The translations under genes were made by a program, and so were the position numbers. Shown one piece after another: positions 1 to 7,575 of a DNA stretch of 45,869 nucleotides. The notes beneath the pieces were generated by a model, which searched no databases, was not told where the DNA came from, and saw only the letters and a program-made list of their open reading frames with translations. The stretch covers positions 1-45,869 of the forward strand of contig NZ_JAPSMD010000010.1 of assembly GCF_027856955.1 (NCBI RefSeq), given 5' to 3'. The number at the start of each line of letters is the position of its first letter. Within the stretch, counting starts at the first letter, position 1. The stretch is from Falsiroseomonas oryzae (GTDB lineage Bacteria; Pseudomonadota; Alphaproteobacteria; Acetobacterales; Acetobacteraceae).

Positions 1-644
1 CGGCCCTGCCGCGCCGCGATGGCCGCCGCCACGCGGTCCAGCGCGTCCTCGCCGCGCGGGACGAGGGGCGGGCCGCCGCCGAGCCGCCAGCGCTCCGCCT
101 CCGGCACGCAATCGGCCAGGAACGGCGTGGTGACGAGGGGCGGCACCTCGCTGAAATGCGGCGCATAGACCACGCGGATGCCGACCTGTTCGTAGCACTC
201 CAGGACAAGGTCGAGGTCGTCCTCGTCGAAGGGCTGCAGGCGGTTCATGTCGGCGACGGTGGTGATCCCGGCCCGCAGGCATTCCGCGGCGCCGAGCAGC
301 GTCCGAAGCCGCAGCTCGTCCCGCAGACGGCGGGGATAGGAGGGTGGCAGCGCCAGCAGCGCCCAATGCTCCAGCGGCAGCGGCTCGAACATGCCCTTCA
401 GCAGCACGTCGTGGGAGTGGTAGTGCGCGTTGACCAGGCCCGGGATGGCCAGGCGCCTGCGACCGTCGAGCACGCGGGCGGGCGGCGGCAGCCCGGCGCG
501 GGCGGGATGCGCGGGATCGGCCAGGCCGTCCGCGACCGCGGCGATGCGGCCCCCCGCGACGAGGATGTCGGCCCTGGTCGGCCGGTCGGGATCGGCCTCG
601 AGGTCGAGCACCAGCGCGCCCTCGATCAGCAGCACATCCGTCAT
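1..644 (-). CDS. Amidohydrolase, cytosine-deaminase/chlorohydrolase type (3' end cut by window edge)
   Basis: The reading frame starts at ATG 644 on the minus strand and stays open to the window edge, giving 214 residues of a family usually about 450-480 long. A short N-terminal beta region (MTDVLLIEGALVLD, then DILVAGGRIAAVADG) leads to GLVNAHYHSHDVLLKG. His74 and His76 there form the HxH metal-binding pair at the start of the TIM barrel of the amidohydrolase superfamily. Members of this branch hydrolyse C-N or C-Cl bonds on heterocycles such as cytosine, guanine, S-adenosylhomocysteine or triazines. The distal metal ligands lie outside the window. A GGAGGG ribosome site precedes the start. 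The gene is divergent from the LacI-type regulator, and the operator at 720-739 lies between them, so it is probably part of that regulon. Substrate unknown. Confidence 0.85.
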   Translation of the reverse strand, partial: MTDVLLIEGALVLDLEADPDRPTRADILVAGGRIAAVADGLADPAHPARAGLPPPARVLDGRRRLAIPGLVNAHYHSHDVLLKGMFEPLPLEHWALLALPPSYPRRLRDELRLRTLLGAAECLRAGITTVADMNRLQPFDEDDLDLVLECYEQVGIRVVYAPHFSEVPPLVTTPFLADCVPEAERWRLGGGPPLVPRGEDALDRVAAAIAARQG

Positions 645-719
645 CGCGTCTCGACCCTCCGCACCGGCAGCATGCCTTCCTGGCCGATCGGGGCGAAGGG
701 GCCGCCAAGACTTGTCCTG

Positions 720-739
720 GCTTGAATGCGCATGCAAGA
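720..739. promoter_or_regulatory. Probable LacI-family operator, copy 1
   Basis: GCTTGAATGCGCATGCAAGA is an imperfect palindrome: CTTG(A)ATGC/GCAT(G)CAAG, with one mismatched pair and a central CpG. A central CpG in an even palindrome is typical of LacI-family operators, whose hinge helix inserts there. The same 20 bases recur at 2381-2400. The site lies between the divergent amidohydrolase and lacI-type genes. It overlaps a weak candidate -10 (CAAGAT, 735-740) spaced 17 bases from TTGTCC (712-717), a position suited to autorepression. The binding partner is inferred from proximity and motif type. Confidence 0.75.
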
Positions 740-802
740 TTCACCCATGGGATGCCCTTCCATCAGGGATGCTATGCGCCGTGACGGCCGCGCGGCCGCA
801 CC

Positions 803-1906
803 ATGAGTCGCGCGGCCGCAGGCGCGGAGCCCCGACCGCGCGTGCCGCATCGGCACGCCACCGCCAGCGACGTCGCGCGCCTGGCCGGCGTGTCGCAATC
901 CGCCGTCAGCCGTGCCTTCACGCCCGGCGCGTCCATCGCGCGCGAGACCCGCGCGCGGGTGGAGGATGCGGCGCGCGAGCTCGGCTACCGACCCAACGCC
1001 ATCGCCCGCTCGCTGACCACGCGGCGCAGCCGCATCATCGGCGTCGCCGCCGCCTATCTGCAGAACCACTTCTACCCCGAGGTGATGGAGGCGCTGTCGC
1101 GCGGATTGCACGCGCGCGGCTACCACCTGCTGCTCTTCACGCCGGATGCCGGCCGCGACGCCGACCCGCAACTGCAGGAGGTCCTGTCCTGGCGCGTGGA
1201 CGGGCTGATCCTGGCCTCCACCACCGTCTCCTCCGCATTGGCCAGCGAGTGCCGCGCGGCCGGGATCCCGGTGCTGCTGTTCAACCGCACCAGCCTTGGC
1301 ACCGATGTCTCCTCCGTGACGGGCGAGAACCTGCGGGGCGGGCGGCTGATCGCGGAGTTCCTGGTTGCGGGCGGGCATCGCCGCCTGGCCTTCCTGGCGG
1401 GCATCGAGGCGTCGTCCACCAGCCGCGACAGGGAGCGGGGCTTTGCCGGCTGGCTCGTCGAGCACGACCTTCCGCCCCCGCTGCGCGAGGTCGGGCTCTA
1501 CGATTTCGACGCGGCCTGCGCCGCCGCACGCCGCCTGCTGGCGCGGCCGGACCGGCCCGACGCCATCTTCTGCGGCAACGACCACATGGCGATCGCGGTC
1601 GCGGAGGTGGCGCGGCACGAGTTCGGCCTGCGCATTCCGCGCGACCTGTCGCTGGTCGGCTTCGACGACACGGCGCCGGCGCGCTGGCCGAGCTTCTCCC
1701 TGACCTCCTTCGCCCAGCCCCTCCAGCCGATGGTGGATGCCGCCGTCGCGCTGATCTGCGAGATGATCGAGAACCCCGCCGCCCCCACCCGGCACGAGGT
1801 GGTGCATGGGGAATTGGTGGTGCGTGGCTCCGCGCGCATCCCGCCGGAAGGCTGCGTCAGCCTCGGCGACCGCCTGGTGTGGCGCCCGCCACGGGATGAG
1901 GCATGA
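803..1906 (+). CDS. LacI/GalR-family transcriptional regulator
   Basis: This is a 367-residue repressor-type protein. The helix-turn-helix lies at about residues 20-45 (ATASDVARLAGVSQSAVSRAF) and the hinge helix at 64-71 (PNAIARSL). A periplasmic-binding-protein-like effector domain follows from IIGV (78-81), with LSLVGFDD and a C-terminal RGSARIPP typical of LacI/GalR proteins. The family usually senses a sugar or small organic metabolite and releases DNA on binding it. The first ATG (803) has no clear ribosome site. GTG 842 (VPHRHATASDV) is an alternative start that would remove 13 residues. Two identical candidate operators flank its transcription units (720-739 and 2381-2400), so it probably controls itself, the divergent amidohydrolase and the downstream ABC operon. 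Confidence 0.95.
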   Translation: MSRAAAGAEPRPRVPHRHATASDVARLAGVSQSAVSRAFTPGASIARETRARVEDAARELGYRPNAIARSLTTRRSRIIGVAAAYLQNHFYPEVMEALSRGLHARGYHLLLFTPDAGRDADPQLQEVLSWRVDGLILASTTVSSALASECRAAGIPVLLFNRTSLGTDVSSVTGENLRGGRLIAEFLVAGGHRRLAFLAGIEASSTSRDRERGFAGWLVEHDLPPPLREVGLYDFDAACAAARRLLARPDRPDAIFCGNDHMAIAVAEVARHEFGLRIPRDLSLVGFDDTAPARWPSFSLTSFAQPLQPMVDAAVALICEMIENPAAPTRHEVVHGELVVRGSARIPPEGCVSLGDRLVWRPPRDEA

Positions 1907-1949
1907 CGCGCACACCTGGCGGGACAACGCCGCCCGGCCTCGTCGTCAG

Positions 1950-1980
1950 GGGCGGCGGGGCACGTGAGGCTCCGCCGCCC
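1950..1980. terminator. Hairpin between convergent genes
   Basis: GGGCGGCGG (1950-1958) and CCGCCGCCC (1972-1980) form a perfect 9-bp GC stem around a 13-base loop. It lies between the ends of the LacI-type gene and the minus-strand dodecin gene, so it could terminate both. There is no T-tract on either side, so it may act with Rho or only as an mRNA-stabilising structure. Confidence 0.45.
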
Positions 1981-2003
1981 TCCACGCACGCAGCCGACCT
2001 ACG

Positions 2004-2210
2004 CTAGCTGTTGTCGAGCAGGAACGAGATCTTCGCGTTCACGCGAAACGCCTTGATCCGGTCGTTCTCGACCGTCGCCTGGAATTCCTTGATGTAGATG
2101 GAGCTGACGCCGCGCAGGGTCCTGGTGGCCTCCTCGACCGCTCTCCGCGCAGCGTCCTCCCAGCTCTGCTCGCTCTCGGCGAGTAGCTCGATGACCTTTA
2201 CGACAGCCAC
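2004..2210 (-). CDS. Dodecin-family small protein
   Basis: The gene encodes a 68-residue protein starting at GTG 2210, eight bases after GGAGG; a longer upstream frame exists but lacks this fit. The pattern is dodecin-like: strand VVKVIELLAES, helix SWEDAARRAVEEATRTL, strand SSIYIKEFQATVEN, then the last strand RVNAKISFLL. Dodecins assemble as hollow dodecamers that store or buffer flavins or other small ligands in the cytoplasm. By hand alignment the Trp that stacks on flavin in well-studied dodecins falls at Ser37, so this belongs to the Trp-lacking branch with an uncertain ligand. It is convergent with the LacI-type gene and has no obvious pathway link. Confidence 0.85.
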   Translation of the reverse strand: MAVVKVIELLAESEQSWEDAARRAVEEATRTLRGVSSIYIKEFQATVENDRIKAFRVNAKISFLLDNS

Positions 2211-2380
2211 GGCGGTGCCCTCCTGGGCAGGTGGGGTGGGTCCCGGCGTTCGGCCAACGAGAGGCCGCGCCATATGGTTGCGGCGGACACGGCGTTCCCG
2301 GCACGGTCTCGCCGCGATGGCCGAACGGGCCTGCACCCGCCGTGCAATGCACCCTTGCCAGCGCGGCCTTGCTGCCGATA

Positions 2381-2400
2381 GCTTGAATGCGCATGCAAGA
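2381..2400. promoter_or_regulatory. Probable LacI-family operator, copy 2
   Basis: This site is an exact 20-base copy of 720-739 (GCTTGAATGCGCATGCAAGA). It lies 38 bases before the start of the ABC-transporter binding-protein gene. A weak candidate promoter, TTGCCA (2355-2360) and GATAGC (2377-2382) with a 16-base spacer, places the operator over the -10/+1 region, where a bound repressor would block initiation. Confidence 0.75.
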
Positions 2401-2438
2401 CGGGCGCGACCGACCGCCCGCTGGGAGGGAGACGCGCC

Positions 2439-3755
2439 ATGGCCATGCGCCGACGAGACATCCTGGCCGCCGCCGCGGGCGGCGCCGCCTTCGCCGCCGC
2501 GGGTCCGGCGCGCGCCTCGGTCACCGCCACGCCCGGGCTGCGGCCCGGCAAGCCCTTCGCCGGCACCGAGCTCAAGGTGCTCTGCGTCGTCGCCAGCCAG
2601 TTCCGTGCGCATGAGGCGCGGCTCGCCGCCTTCACCGAGCAGACCGGCATCACCGCCCGCTACACCTTCATCCCCTTCGCCAGCATGCGCGAGGCGCTGA
2701 CGGCGGAGATGGTCGGCGGCGGCGGCGACTACGACCTGGCGATCGCGATGGACCAGTGGGTTGCCTCGCTCAACAACCTGTTCGATCCGATCGACGCCAG
2801 GGTCCGCGAGAAGGGTATCCCGCTGGACCGCTGGCCGGCGGCGCATCTGCGGCAGGGCCGGGTCGGCGACAACCTGCTCGGCCTGCCGAGCCGCGGCCAT
2901 GTGCAACTGCTGTTCTACCGGCGCGACCTGTTCGAGAAGCACAACCTGACGCCGCCCGCGACCTGGGAGGCGCTGGTGGAGACGGGCCGCACCATCCAGG
3001 AGAGGGAGCCCGGGATCTCCGGCGTGTCGGTGCCCTATGGCCGCGGCAACGGCCAGAACCTGATGGTCTGGTACAACTTCCTCTGGGGCCGCGGCGGCAC
3101 GCTGTTCGACGAGCGGGGCCAGCCGGCCTTCAACAGCCAGGCCGGGCTGCAATCCGTGCAGGACTACGTGGACCTGCTGCGGCGCCACCGCATCACGCCG
3201 GCTGGCGCCGTCTCCTTCGTCGAGCAGGATGCGGTGAACAGCATGGGCCAGGGCAACGCGGCCATGCTGCCGGTATGGTGGTGGGTGCGCTCCACCCTGG
3301 TGAACCCGCAGTCGAGCCGCCTGACCGAGCAGCAGATCGGGTTCGCGCCCATGCCGAGCTATGCCGGTCGGCCGCGCACCACCTTCACCAACACCTGGGT
3401 CTGGGGCATCCCGCGCCGCTCCCGCCGCAAGGACGCGGCCATGGAGTTGCTGACCTGGATCGCCAACCCCGCGCTGGAACGCGAGGTCTTGCTCGATCCG
3501 CGGGAGAACGACGTGGTCTCCGTGATGACGCCGAACCTGCTGGACGATGCGGTGAACGCCCGCTTCGGCGGCATGCACCGCTTCGCGGCGGAAGGGCTGC
3601 GCGACACGCAGTCCATCACCTTCGGGCCGGAATGGCCGCAGATCAGCGAGGCGCTGGAGACCGCCATGAACGAGGCGGCGACCGGCAGCCGCAGCGTCGC
3701 CGACGCCTTCAACAACGCCGCGTCCAGCGTGCGCCGGATCACGCGGCGCGGCTGA
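2439..3755 (+). CDS. ABC transporter extracellular solute-binding protein (family 1, carbohydrate type)
   Basis: This 438-residue periplasmic receptor captures the substrate for the permeases encoded just downstream. The N-terminus MAMRRRDILAAAAGGAAFAAAGPARA has twin arginines, a hydrophobic stretch and an ARA cleavage site, consistent with Tat export. The mature part follows the family-1 pattern: beta strand LKVLCVVASQFRAHEARL, FTEQTGI, then GGGGDYDLAIAMD. Later come the GTLFDERGQPAFNSQAG and FTNTWVWGIPRRSRRKDAAMELL segments found in MalE/UgpB-like binding proteins. It is the first gene of a six-gene operon and lies directly behind operator copy 2. GGGAGG precedes ATG 2439; ATG 2445 is an alternative. 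The ligand could be a sugar, polyol or other polar compound and cannot be fixed here. Confidence 0.92.
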   Translation: MAMRRRDILAAAAGGAAFAAAGPARASVTATPGLRPGKPFAGTELKVLCVVASQFRAHEARLAAFTEQTGITARYTFIPFASMREALTAEMVGGGGDYDLAIAMDQWVASLNNLFDPIDARVREKGIPLDRWPAAHLRQGRVGDNLLGLPSRGHVQLLFYRRDLFEKHNLTPPATWEALVETGRTIQEREPGISGVSVPYGRGNGQNLMVWYNFLWGRGGTLFDERGQPAFNSQAGLQSVQDYVDLLRRHRITPAGAVSFVEQDAVNSMGQGNAAMLPVWWWVRSTLVNPQSSRLTEQQIGFAPMPSYAGRPRTTFTNTWVWGIPRRSRRKDAAMELLTWIANPALEREVLLDPRENDVVSVMTPNLLDDAVNARFGGMHRFAAEGLRDTQSITFGPEWPQISEALETAMNEAATGSRSVADAFNNAASSVRRITRRG

Positions 3756-3770
3756 TCCGACCTTTTTGCG

Positions 3771-4652
3771 ATGCGCGACCGCTGGCTGAAATACATGCTG
3801 ATCCTGCCGGCGGCGCTCATCGTGCTGGGCACGACGATCTGGCCGCTGGCCGTCTCGCTGACGACCAGCTTCCGGGACTGGCGGCTGACGCGCTCGCTGA
3901 CGCCCGGGCCGTTCATCGGGCCCGAGCACTATGTGATCGCGCTGACCGACGATCCCGACTTCGCCAATGCTGCGATGGTCACCGGGCTCTTCGTGCTGTT
4001 CGACGTGACGCTGACCGTCGTCTCGGCGCTCGGCCTCGCGCTGCTGCTGCGCCGGGCCGGCGTTCTGCAGAGCGTGACTCGCGCGGTGCTGATCCTGCCC
4101 TTCGCGGTCTCGCCGGCGCTGGTCGGCATCTCGTTCCGCTTCATGTTCAACGCGGAGACGGGCGTCTTCACCTGGCTGGCGGGGGTGCTGCTGCCGCCGC
4201 TGAAGGGCTTCGTTTGGCTGGCCGATCCCTGGGCGGCGCTGCTGGTACTCGTGTTCTCTGACGCCTGGCGCTGGGTGCCCTACATGACGCTGGTGGTGCT
4301 GGGCGGCCTGGCGGCGCTACCGAAGGAACCCGAGGAGGCAGCCCGCATCGACGGTGCCACCGAATGGCAGGTGCTGCGCGACGTCACCATTCCCGCGCTG
4401 CTGCCGGTGCTGGCGGTGGTCGCCATCCTCAAGACCGTCTTCGCGCTGAAGATGTTCGACCAGGTCGTGACGCTGACCGGCGGCGGGCCGGGCACCTCCA
4501 CGGTGACGCTCGCCTACCTGGTCTATTCCATCGCCTTCCGCTGGTACGACATGGGCTACGCCTCGGCCGTCGCGTGGATCCTGACGGCGCTGCTGGTGTT
4601 CCTGGCCGTCTGGTACATGAAGCTCATCCTGCGCAAGCCGGGCCAGACATGA
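3771..4652 (+). CDS. ABC transporter permease, MalF/UgpA-like
   Basis: This 293-residue inner-membrane permease has about six hydrophobic segments, beginning with LILPAALIVLGTTIWPLAVSL. The cytoplasmic EAA loop that docks the ATPase is at about residues 187-210 (EEAARIDGATEWQVLRDVTIP) and matches the binding-protein-dependent permease signature. It is the first of a pair that should form the heterodimeric channel. It lies 15 bases after the binding-protein gene and overlaps the next permease by 4 bases (ATGA), so the two are probably translationally coupled. The carbohydrate-uptake class 1 layout (binding protein, two permeases, single ATPase) is the basis for the subfamily call. Confidence 0.93.
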   Translation: MRDRWLKYMLILPAALIVLGTTIWPLAVSLTTSFRDWRLTRSLTPGPFIGPEHYVIALTDDPDFANAAMVTGLFVLFDVTLTVVSALGLALLLRRAGVLQSVTRAVLILPFAVSPALVGISFRFMFNAETGVFTWLAGVLLPPLKGFVWLADPWAALLVLVFSDAWRWVPYMTLVVLGGLAALPKEPEEAARIDGATEWQVLRDVTIPALLPVLAVVAILKTVFALKMFDQVVTLTGGGPGTSTVTLAYLVYSIAFRWYDMGYASAVAWILTALLVFLAVWYMKLILRKPGQT

Positions 4653-5491
4653 GCGACCGCGCGGCCGCGGCACGCCGGCGCAGGCTGGTATGGAAGGGGT
4701 TGGAGGCCGCCATCCTGCTGGGGATGCTGTTCCTCATCCTGTTCCCGATCCTCTGGATGGCGCTGACCGCCTTCAAGCGGCCGGTGGACCTGTTCGACCT
4801 GACCATCCTGTTCACGCCGACGCTCGACAACTTCCGCACCATCTTCGGTGCTCCATGGAACATCGGCCGCACGCTGCTGAACAGCACCATTGTGGCGGGG
4901 CTGACGGTGCTCATCTCCGTCCCGGCCTCCACCCTCGCCGCCTATGCCTTCAGCCGGTTCGAGATGCCATTCAAGGGCGCGCTGTTCTTCACCATCCTCG
5001 CCACGCAGTTCATCCCGGCCGTGGTCGTCGTGCTGCCCTTCTACCTGCTGTTCCGCGACCTGGGGCTGCTGGACACACATCTGGCGCTGGTGGTGGTGAA
5101 CCTGGCGATCGTGACGCCGTTCGCCACCTGGATGCTGAAGGGCTTCCTCGACGCCGTGCCCACCGAGAGCGAAGAGGCAGCCCTGGTGGACGGTGCCACG
5201 CGGCTGCGCGTGATCCTCGACGTCGTCGTGCCGATGATCTGGCCGGGCGTGGTGGTGACGGCCGTGTTCTGCTTCATCCTGACCTGGAACGAGTTCCTCT
5301 TTGCGCTGATCCTGACGCGCGACGACGCTGTGACGCTCCCGGTCGGCATCACGCGGTTCCGCACGGAGCGTGGCGACCTGTGGGAGCTGATCGCGGCGGC
5401 CGGCATCCTGATCTCCATCCCGATGTTCCTGCTCGCCTCTGTCATCCAGCGCCACTTCGTGCGCGGCATGACGGGCGGCGCGGTGAAGTGA
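4649..5491 (+). CDS. ABC transporter permease, MalG/UgpE-like
   Basis: This is the second channel subunit, with 280 residues. It starts at ATG 4649, overlapping the preceding stop by 4 bases; a longer upstream frame is out of context. After a basic N-terminus (RAAAARRRRLVWKG) comes the first membrane helix, LLGMLFLILFPILWMALTAF, followed by the MalG-type FTPTLDNF segment. The EAA loop is at about residues 173-196 (SEEAALVDGATRLRVILDVVVP), and WNEFLFALILT is characteristic of this permease family. It should pair with the upstream permease and the downstream ATPase. Confidence 0.93.
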   Translation: MSDRAAAARRRRLVWKGLEAAILLGMLFLILFPILWMALTAFKRPVDLFDLTILFTPTLDNFRTIFGAPWNIGRTLLNSTIVAGLTVLISVPASTLAAYAFSRFEMPFKGALFFTILATQFIPAVVVVLPFYLLFRDLGLLDTHLALVVVNLAIVTPFATWMLKGFLDAVPTESEEAALVDGATRLRVILDVVVPMIWPGVVVTAVFCFILTWNEFLFALILTRDDAVTLPVGITRFRTERGDLWELIAAAGILISIPMFLLASVIQRHFVRGMTGGAVK

Positions 5492-5498
5492 GGCGATC

Positions 5499-6560
5499 TT
5501 GGCCGAGGTGATCCTGCGGAACGTCACCAAGCGATGGGGCGGCTTCGTCGCCGTGCGCGACCAGTCCCTGTCTATCCGTGACGGCGAGTTCATGGTCCTG
5601 CTCGGCCCGTCCGGCTGCGGCAAGACCACGACGATGCGCATGGTCGCGGGGCTGGAGGAGCCGACGGCGGGCGACATCCTGATCGGCGGCAACCGCGTGA
5701 ACGACTTGCCGCCGCGCGAGCGCGACGTGGCGATGGTGTTCCAGTCCTATGGCCTCTATCCGCACATGACAGTGGCGGAGAACATCGGCTATCCGCTGAA
5801 GCTCCGCGGCATCCGTGGTGCGGAGCGGGAGCGGCAGGTGCGCGCGGCCGCCGACAAGGTCGAGCTGGGCGAGCTGCTGCACCGCAAGCCGCGGGAGCTT
5901 TCGGGCGGCCAGCGGCAGCGCGTGGCGCTGGCCCGCGCCATCGTGCGGCGCCCGACGGTGTTCCTGATGGACGAGCCGCTCTCGAACCTTGACGCCAAGC
6001 TGCGTGTCTCCACCCGCGCCGAGATCAAGCACCTGCAGTTCGAGCTAGGCGTCACCACCATCTACGTCACGCATGATCAGATCGAGGCCATGACGCTGGC
6101 GCACCGCGTCGCGGTGATGAGCCAGGGCGAGATCCGCCAGCTCGACACGCCGGAGGCGATCTACGACCGACCGGCGGACCTCTTCGTGGCCGGCTTCATC
6201 GGCTCGCCGCCGATGAACCTGGTCACCGGGCAGCATTCCAACGGCGTCTTCATCGCGGCCGGCGGACTCCGCGCGGAGACCGGTGTCGCCCGGCACGCCG
6301 GCAGCGCTGTGCTGGGCATCCGCCCGGAGGACGTCACGGTCGCGCCGCCCGATGCCGCCGACCTGGTCGCGCAGGTCTACGCCGTGGAACTCACGGGAGA
6401 GGCGGTGCTGGTCACGGTGATCGCCGGCGGATCGCGCCTGATCGCCAAGGCGGACCGTGCCTGGCGCGCCGAGATGGGGGCGACCATCGGCGTGAAGCTC
6501 GATTCCCGCCGCTTGCACCTCTTCGACGCCGAGACCACGAAGCGGCTCAACCCGGAATGA
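5499..6560 (+). CDS. ABC transporter ATPase, MalK/UgpC-like
   Basis: This 353-residue ATP-hydrolysing subunit powers the importer. Walker A is GPSGCGKTT (36-44), the Q-loop is in VFQSYGLYPHMT, the signature LSGGQRQR starts at residue 134, and Walker B is VFLMDEPLSNLD with D-loop. The switch histidine is in YVTHDQIEAMTL. A C-terminal TOBE-type extension (VLGIRPEDVTV) is typical of the MalK/UgpC group and may carry regulatory contacts. The start is TTG 5499 with a weak ribosome site, which fits the conserved N-terminus; GTG 5508 is possible. The stop overlaps the ATG of the bicupin gene by 4 bases, tying that enzyme to the transport operon. Confidence 0.93.
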   Translation: MAEVILRNVTKRWGGFVAVRDQSLSIRDGEFMVLLGPSGCGKTTTMRMVAGLEEPTAGDILIGGNRVNDLPPRERDVAMVFQSYGLYPHMTVAENIGYPLKLRGIRGAERERQVRAAADKVELGELLHRKPRELSGGQRQRVALARAIVRRPTVFLMDEPLSNLDAKLRVSTRAEIKHLQFELGVTTIYVTHDQIEAMTLAHRVAVMSQGEIRQLDTPEAIYDRPADLFVAGFIGSPPMNLVTGQHSNGVFIAAGGLRAETGVARHAGSAVLGIRPEDVTVAPPDAADLVAQVYAVELTGEAVLVTVIAGGSRLIAKADRAWRAEMGATIGVKLDSRRLHLFDAETTKRLNPE

Positions 6561-7564
6561 ACGCCATGCTCAGCCAGCGCCTGATCCGCTATGCGGACCT
6601 GATCCCGTGCCGCAACGCCTTCGTCGACAGCCGGTCGCCTGGCTCCGACGCGAAGGAGAACTTCACCCTGATCGGGCCGGGCGTGTCGGAGAACCCCAAC
6701 CAGCACGTCCATATCGCGGAGCCGCACGGCTTCAACATCGGCGGCGCGCGCCAGCCGCCGCGCTGCCTGAACAGCCAGCACAGCCACGAGACCGCTGAGG
6801 TCTTCGTCGTGCACAAGGGACGCTGGCGCATGATCTTCGGCGTCAATGCCGACGAAGGGGAGGCGGTGATGGAGGAGGGGGACGTGATCTCCATCCCCAT
6901 CCACATGTTCCGGGGCTTCGAGAACATCGGCGACGAGACCGGCTTTCTCTTCGCCGTTCTCGGCGGCGACGATCCCGGCAAGGTGACCTGGTCGCCGCGC
7001 GTCTTCGAACTGGCGCGGCACTATGGTCTCGTGCTGCTCGAGGGCGGGCGGCTCATCGACACGACCCAGGGCGAGTCGGTCCCCGTTGGCGCGCGGCTGC
7101 AGCAGCCGCCCGACGCCGCGGAGATGGCGCAGCTGGCGACGCCGCCGGCCGAGAAGCTGGCGGGGTGCGTGCTGAAGCCGGGGCAGTTCGCCTCGAATCC
7201 CGCGTCACCGCTGGCGCGGCCGGGCGTGGAGGAAGCGGCGATCATCACGCCGACCGCGACCGGCGACTTCTTCGCGCCCGGGCCGATCAGCGGCTGGTGG
7301 CCGCACGGCTTCAATCTGCGCTGCCTGCGGCTGGAATCCGGTGCCGCCGTGCCCGCGCATGTGCGCGACGAGCCGGAGGTGATCTTCGTCCATCGCGGCG
7401 TGCTCCAGGTGACGACACCCGATGGCGAGGTGGTCATGGGGCCCGGAGACACCTTCACGACGCCGAAGGGCATGCCCCGTGGCTTCCGTGCGAGCTCCTC
7501 GAACGACGTCGCAGCCTATGTCGTGCGCGGTGGCGATGCGCCGGCCGCGCCGCGCTTCGTCTGA
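6557..7564 (+). CDS. Bicupin protein, possible dioxygenase or isomerase-like enzyme
   Basis: This 335-residue protein contains two cupin barrels. The first carries likely metal ligands His75, His77 and Glu81 (NSQHSHETAEVF) and His116 (IPIHMFRGF), a complete cupin set. The second has His268 and Glu274 (VPAHVRDEPEVIFVHRG), but where a late histidine is expected it reads TTPKGMPRGF, so its site looks incomplete. The arrangement recalls gentisate-1,2-dioxygenase-like or homogentisate-dioxygenase-like bicupins without matching either closely enough to name. Its ATG overlaps the ATPase stop, so it probably acts on the imported compound or a derivative. Function otherwise unknown. Confidence 0.85.
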   Translation: MNAMLSQRLIRYADLIPCRNAFVDSRSPGSDAKENFTLIGPGVSENPNQHVHIAEPHGFNIGGARQPPRCLNSQHSHETAEVFVVHKGRWRMIFGVNADEGEAVMEEGDVISIPIHMFRGFENIGDETGFLFAVLGGDDPGKVTWSPRVFELARHYGLVLLEGGRLIDTTQGESVPVGARLQQPPDAAEMAQLATPPAEKLAGCVLKPGQFASNPASPLARPGVEEAAIITPTATGDFFAPGPISGWWPHGFNLRCLRLESGAAVPAHVRDEPEVIFVHRGVLQVTTPDGEVVMGPGDTFTTPKGMPRGFRASSSNDVAAYVVRGGDAPAAPRFV

Positions 7565-7575
7565 GGTCGCGCGCC

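Noticed and set aside
791-820. Ten-base direct repeat CGCGGCCGCA at 791-800 and 811-820 around the LacI start
   Set aside because: The spacing of 20 bases is suggestive of two helical turns, but GC-palindromic decamers recur easily in such GC-rich DNA, and the second copy encodes the alanine-rich N-terminus.
2211-3929. Extension of the dodecin frame upstream to a 641-residue protein
   Set aside because: The extra part is antisense to the ABC binding-protein gene and has no motif. The GTG at 2210 with a GGAGG site fits the usual dodecin length.
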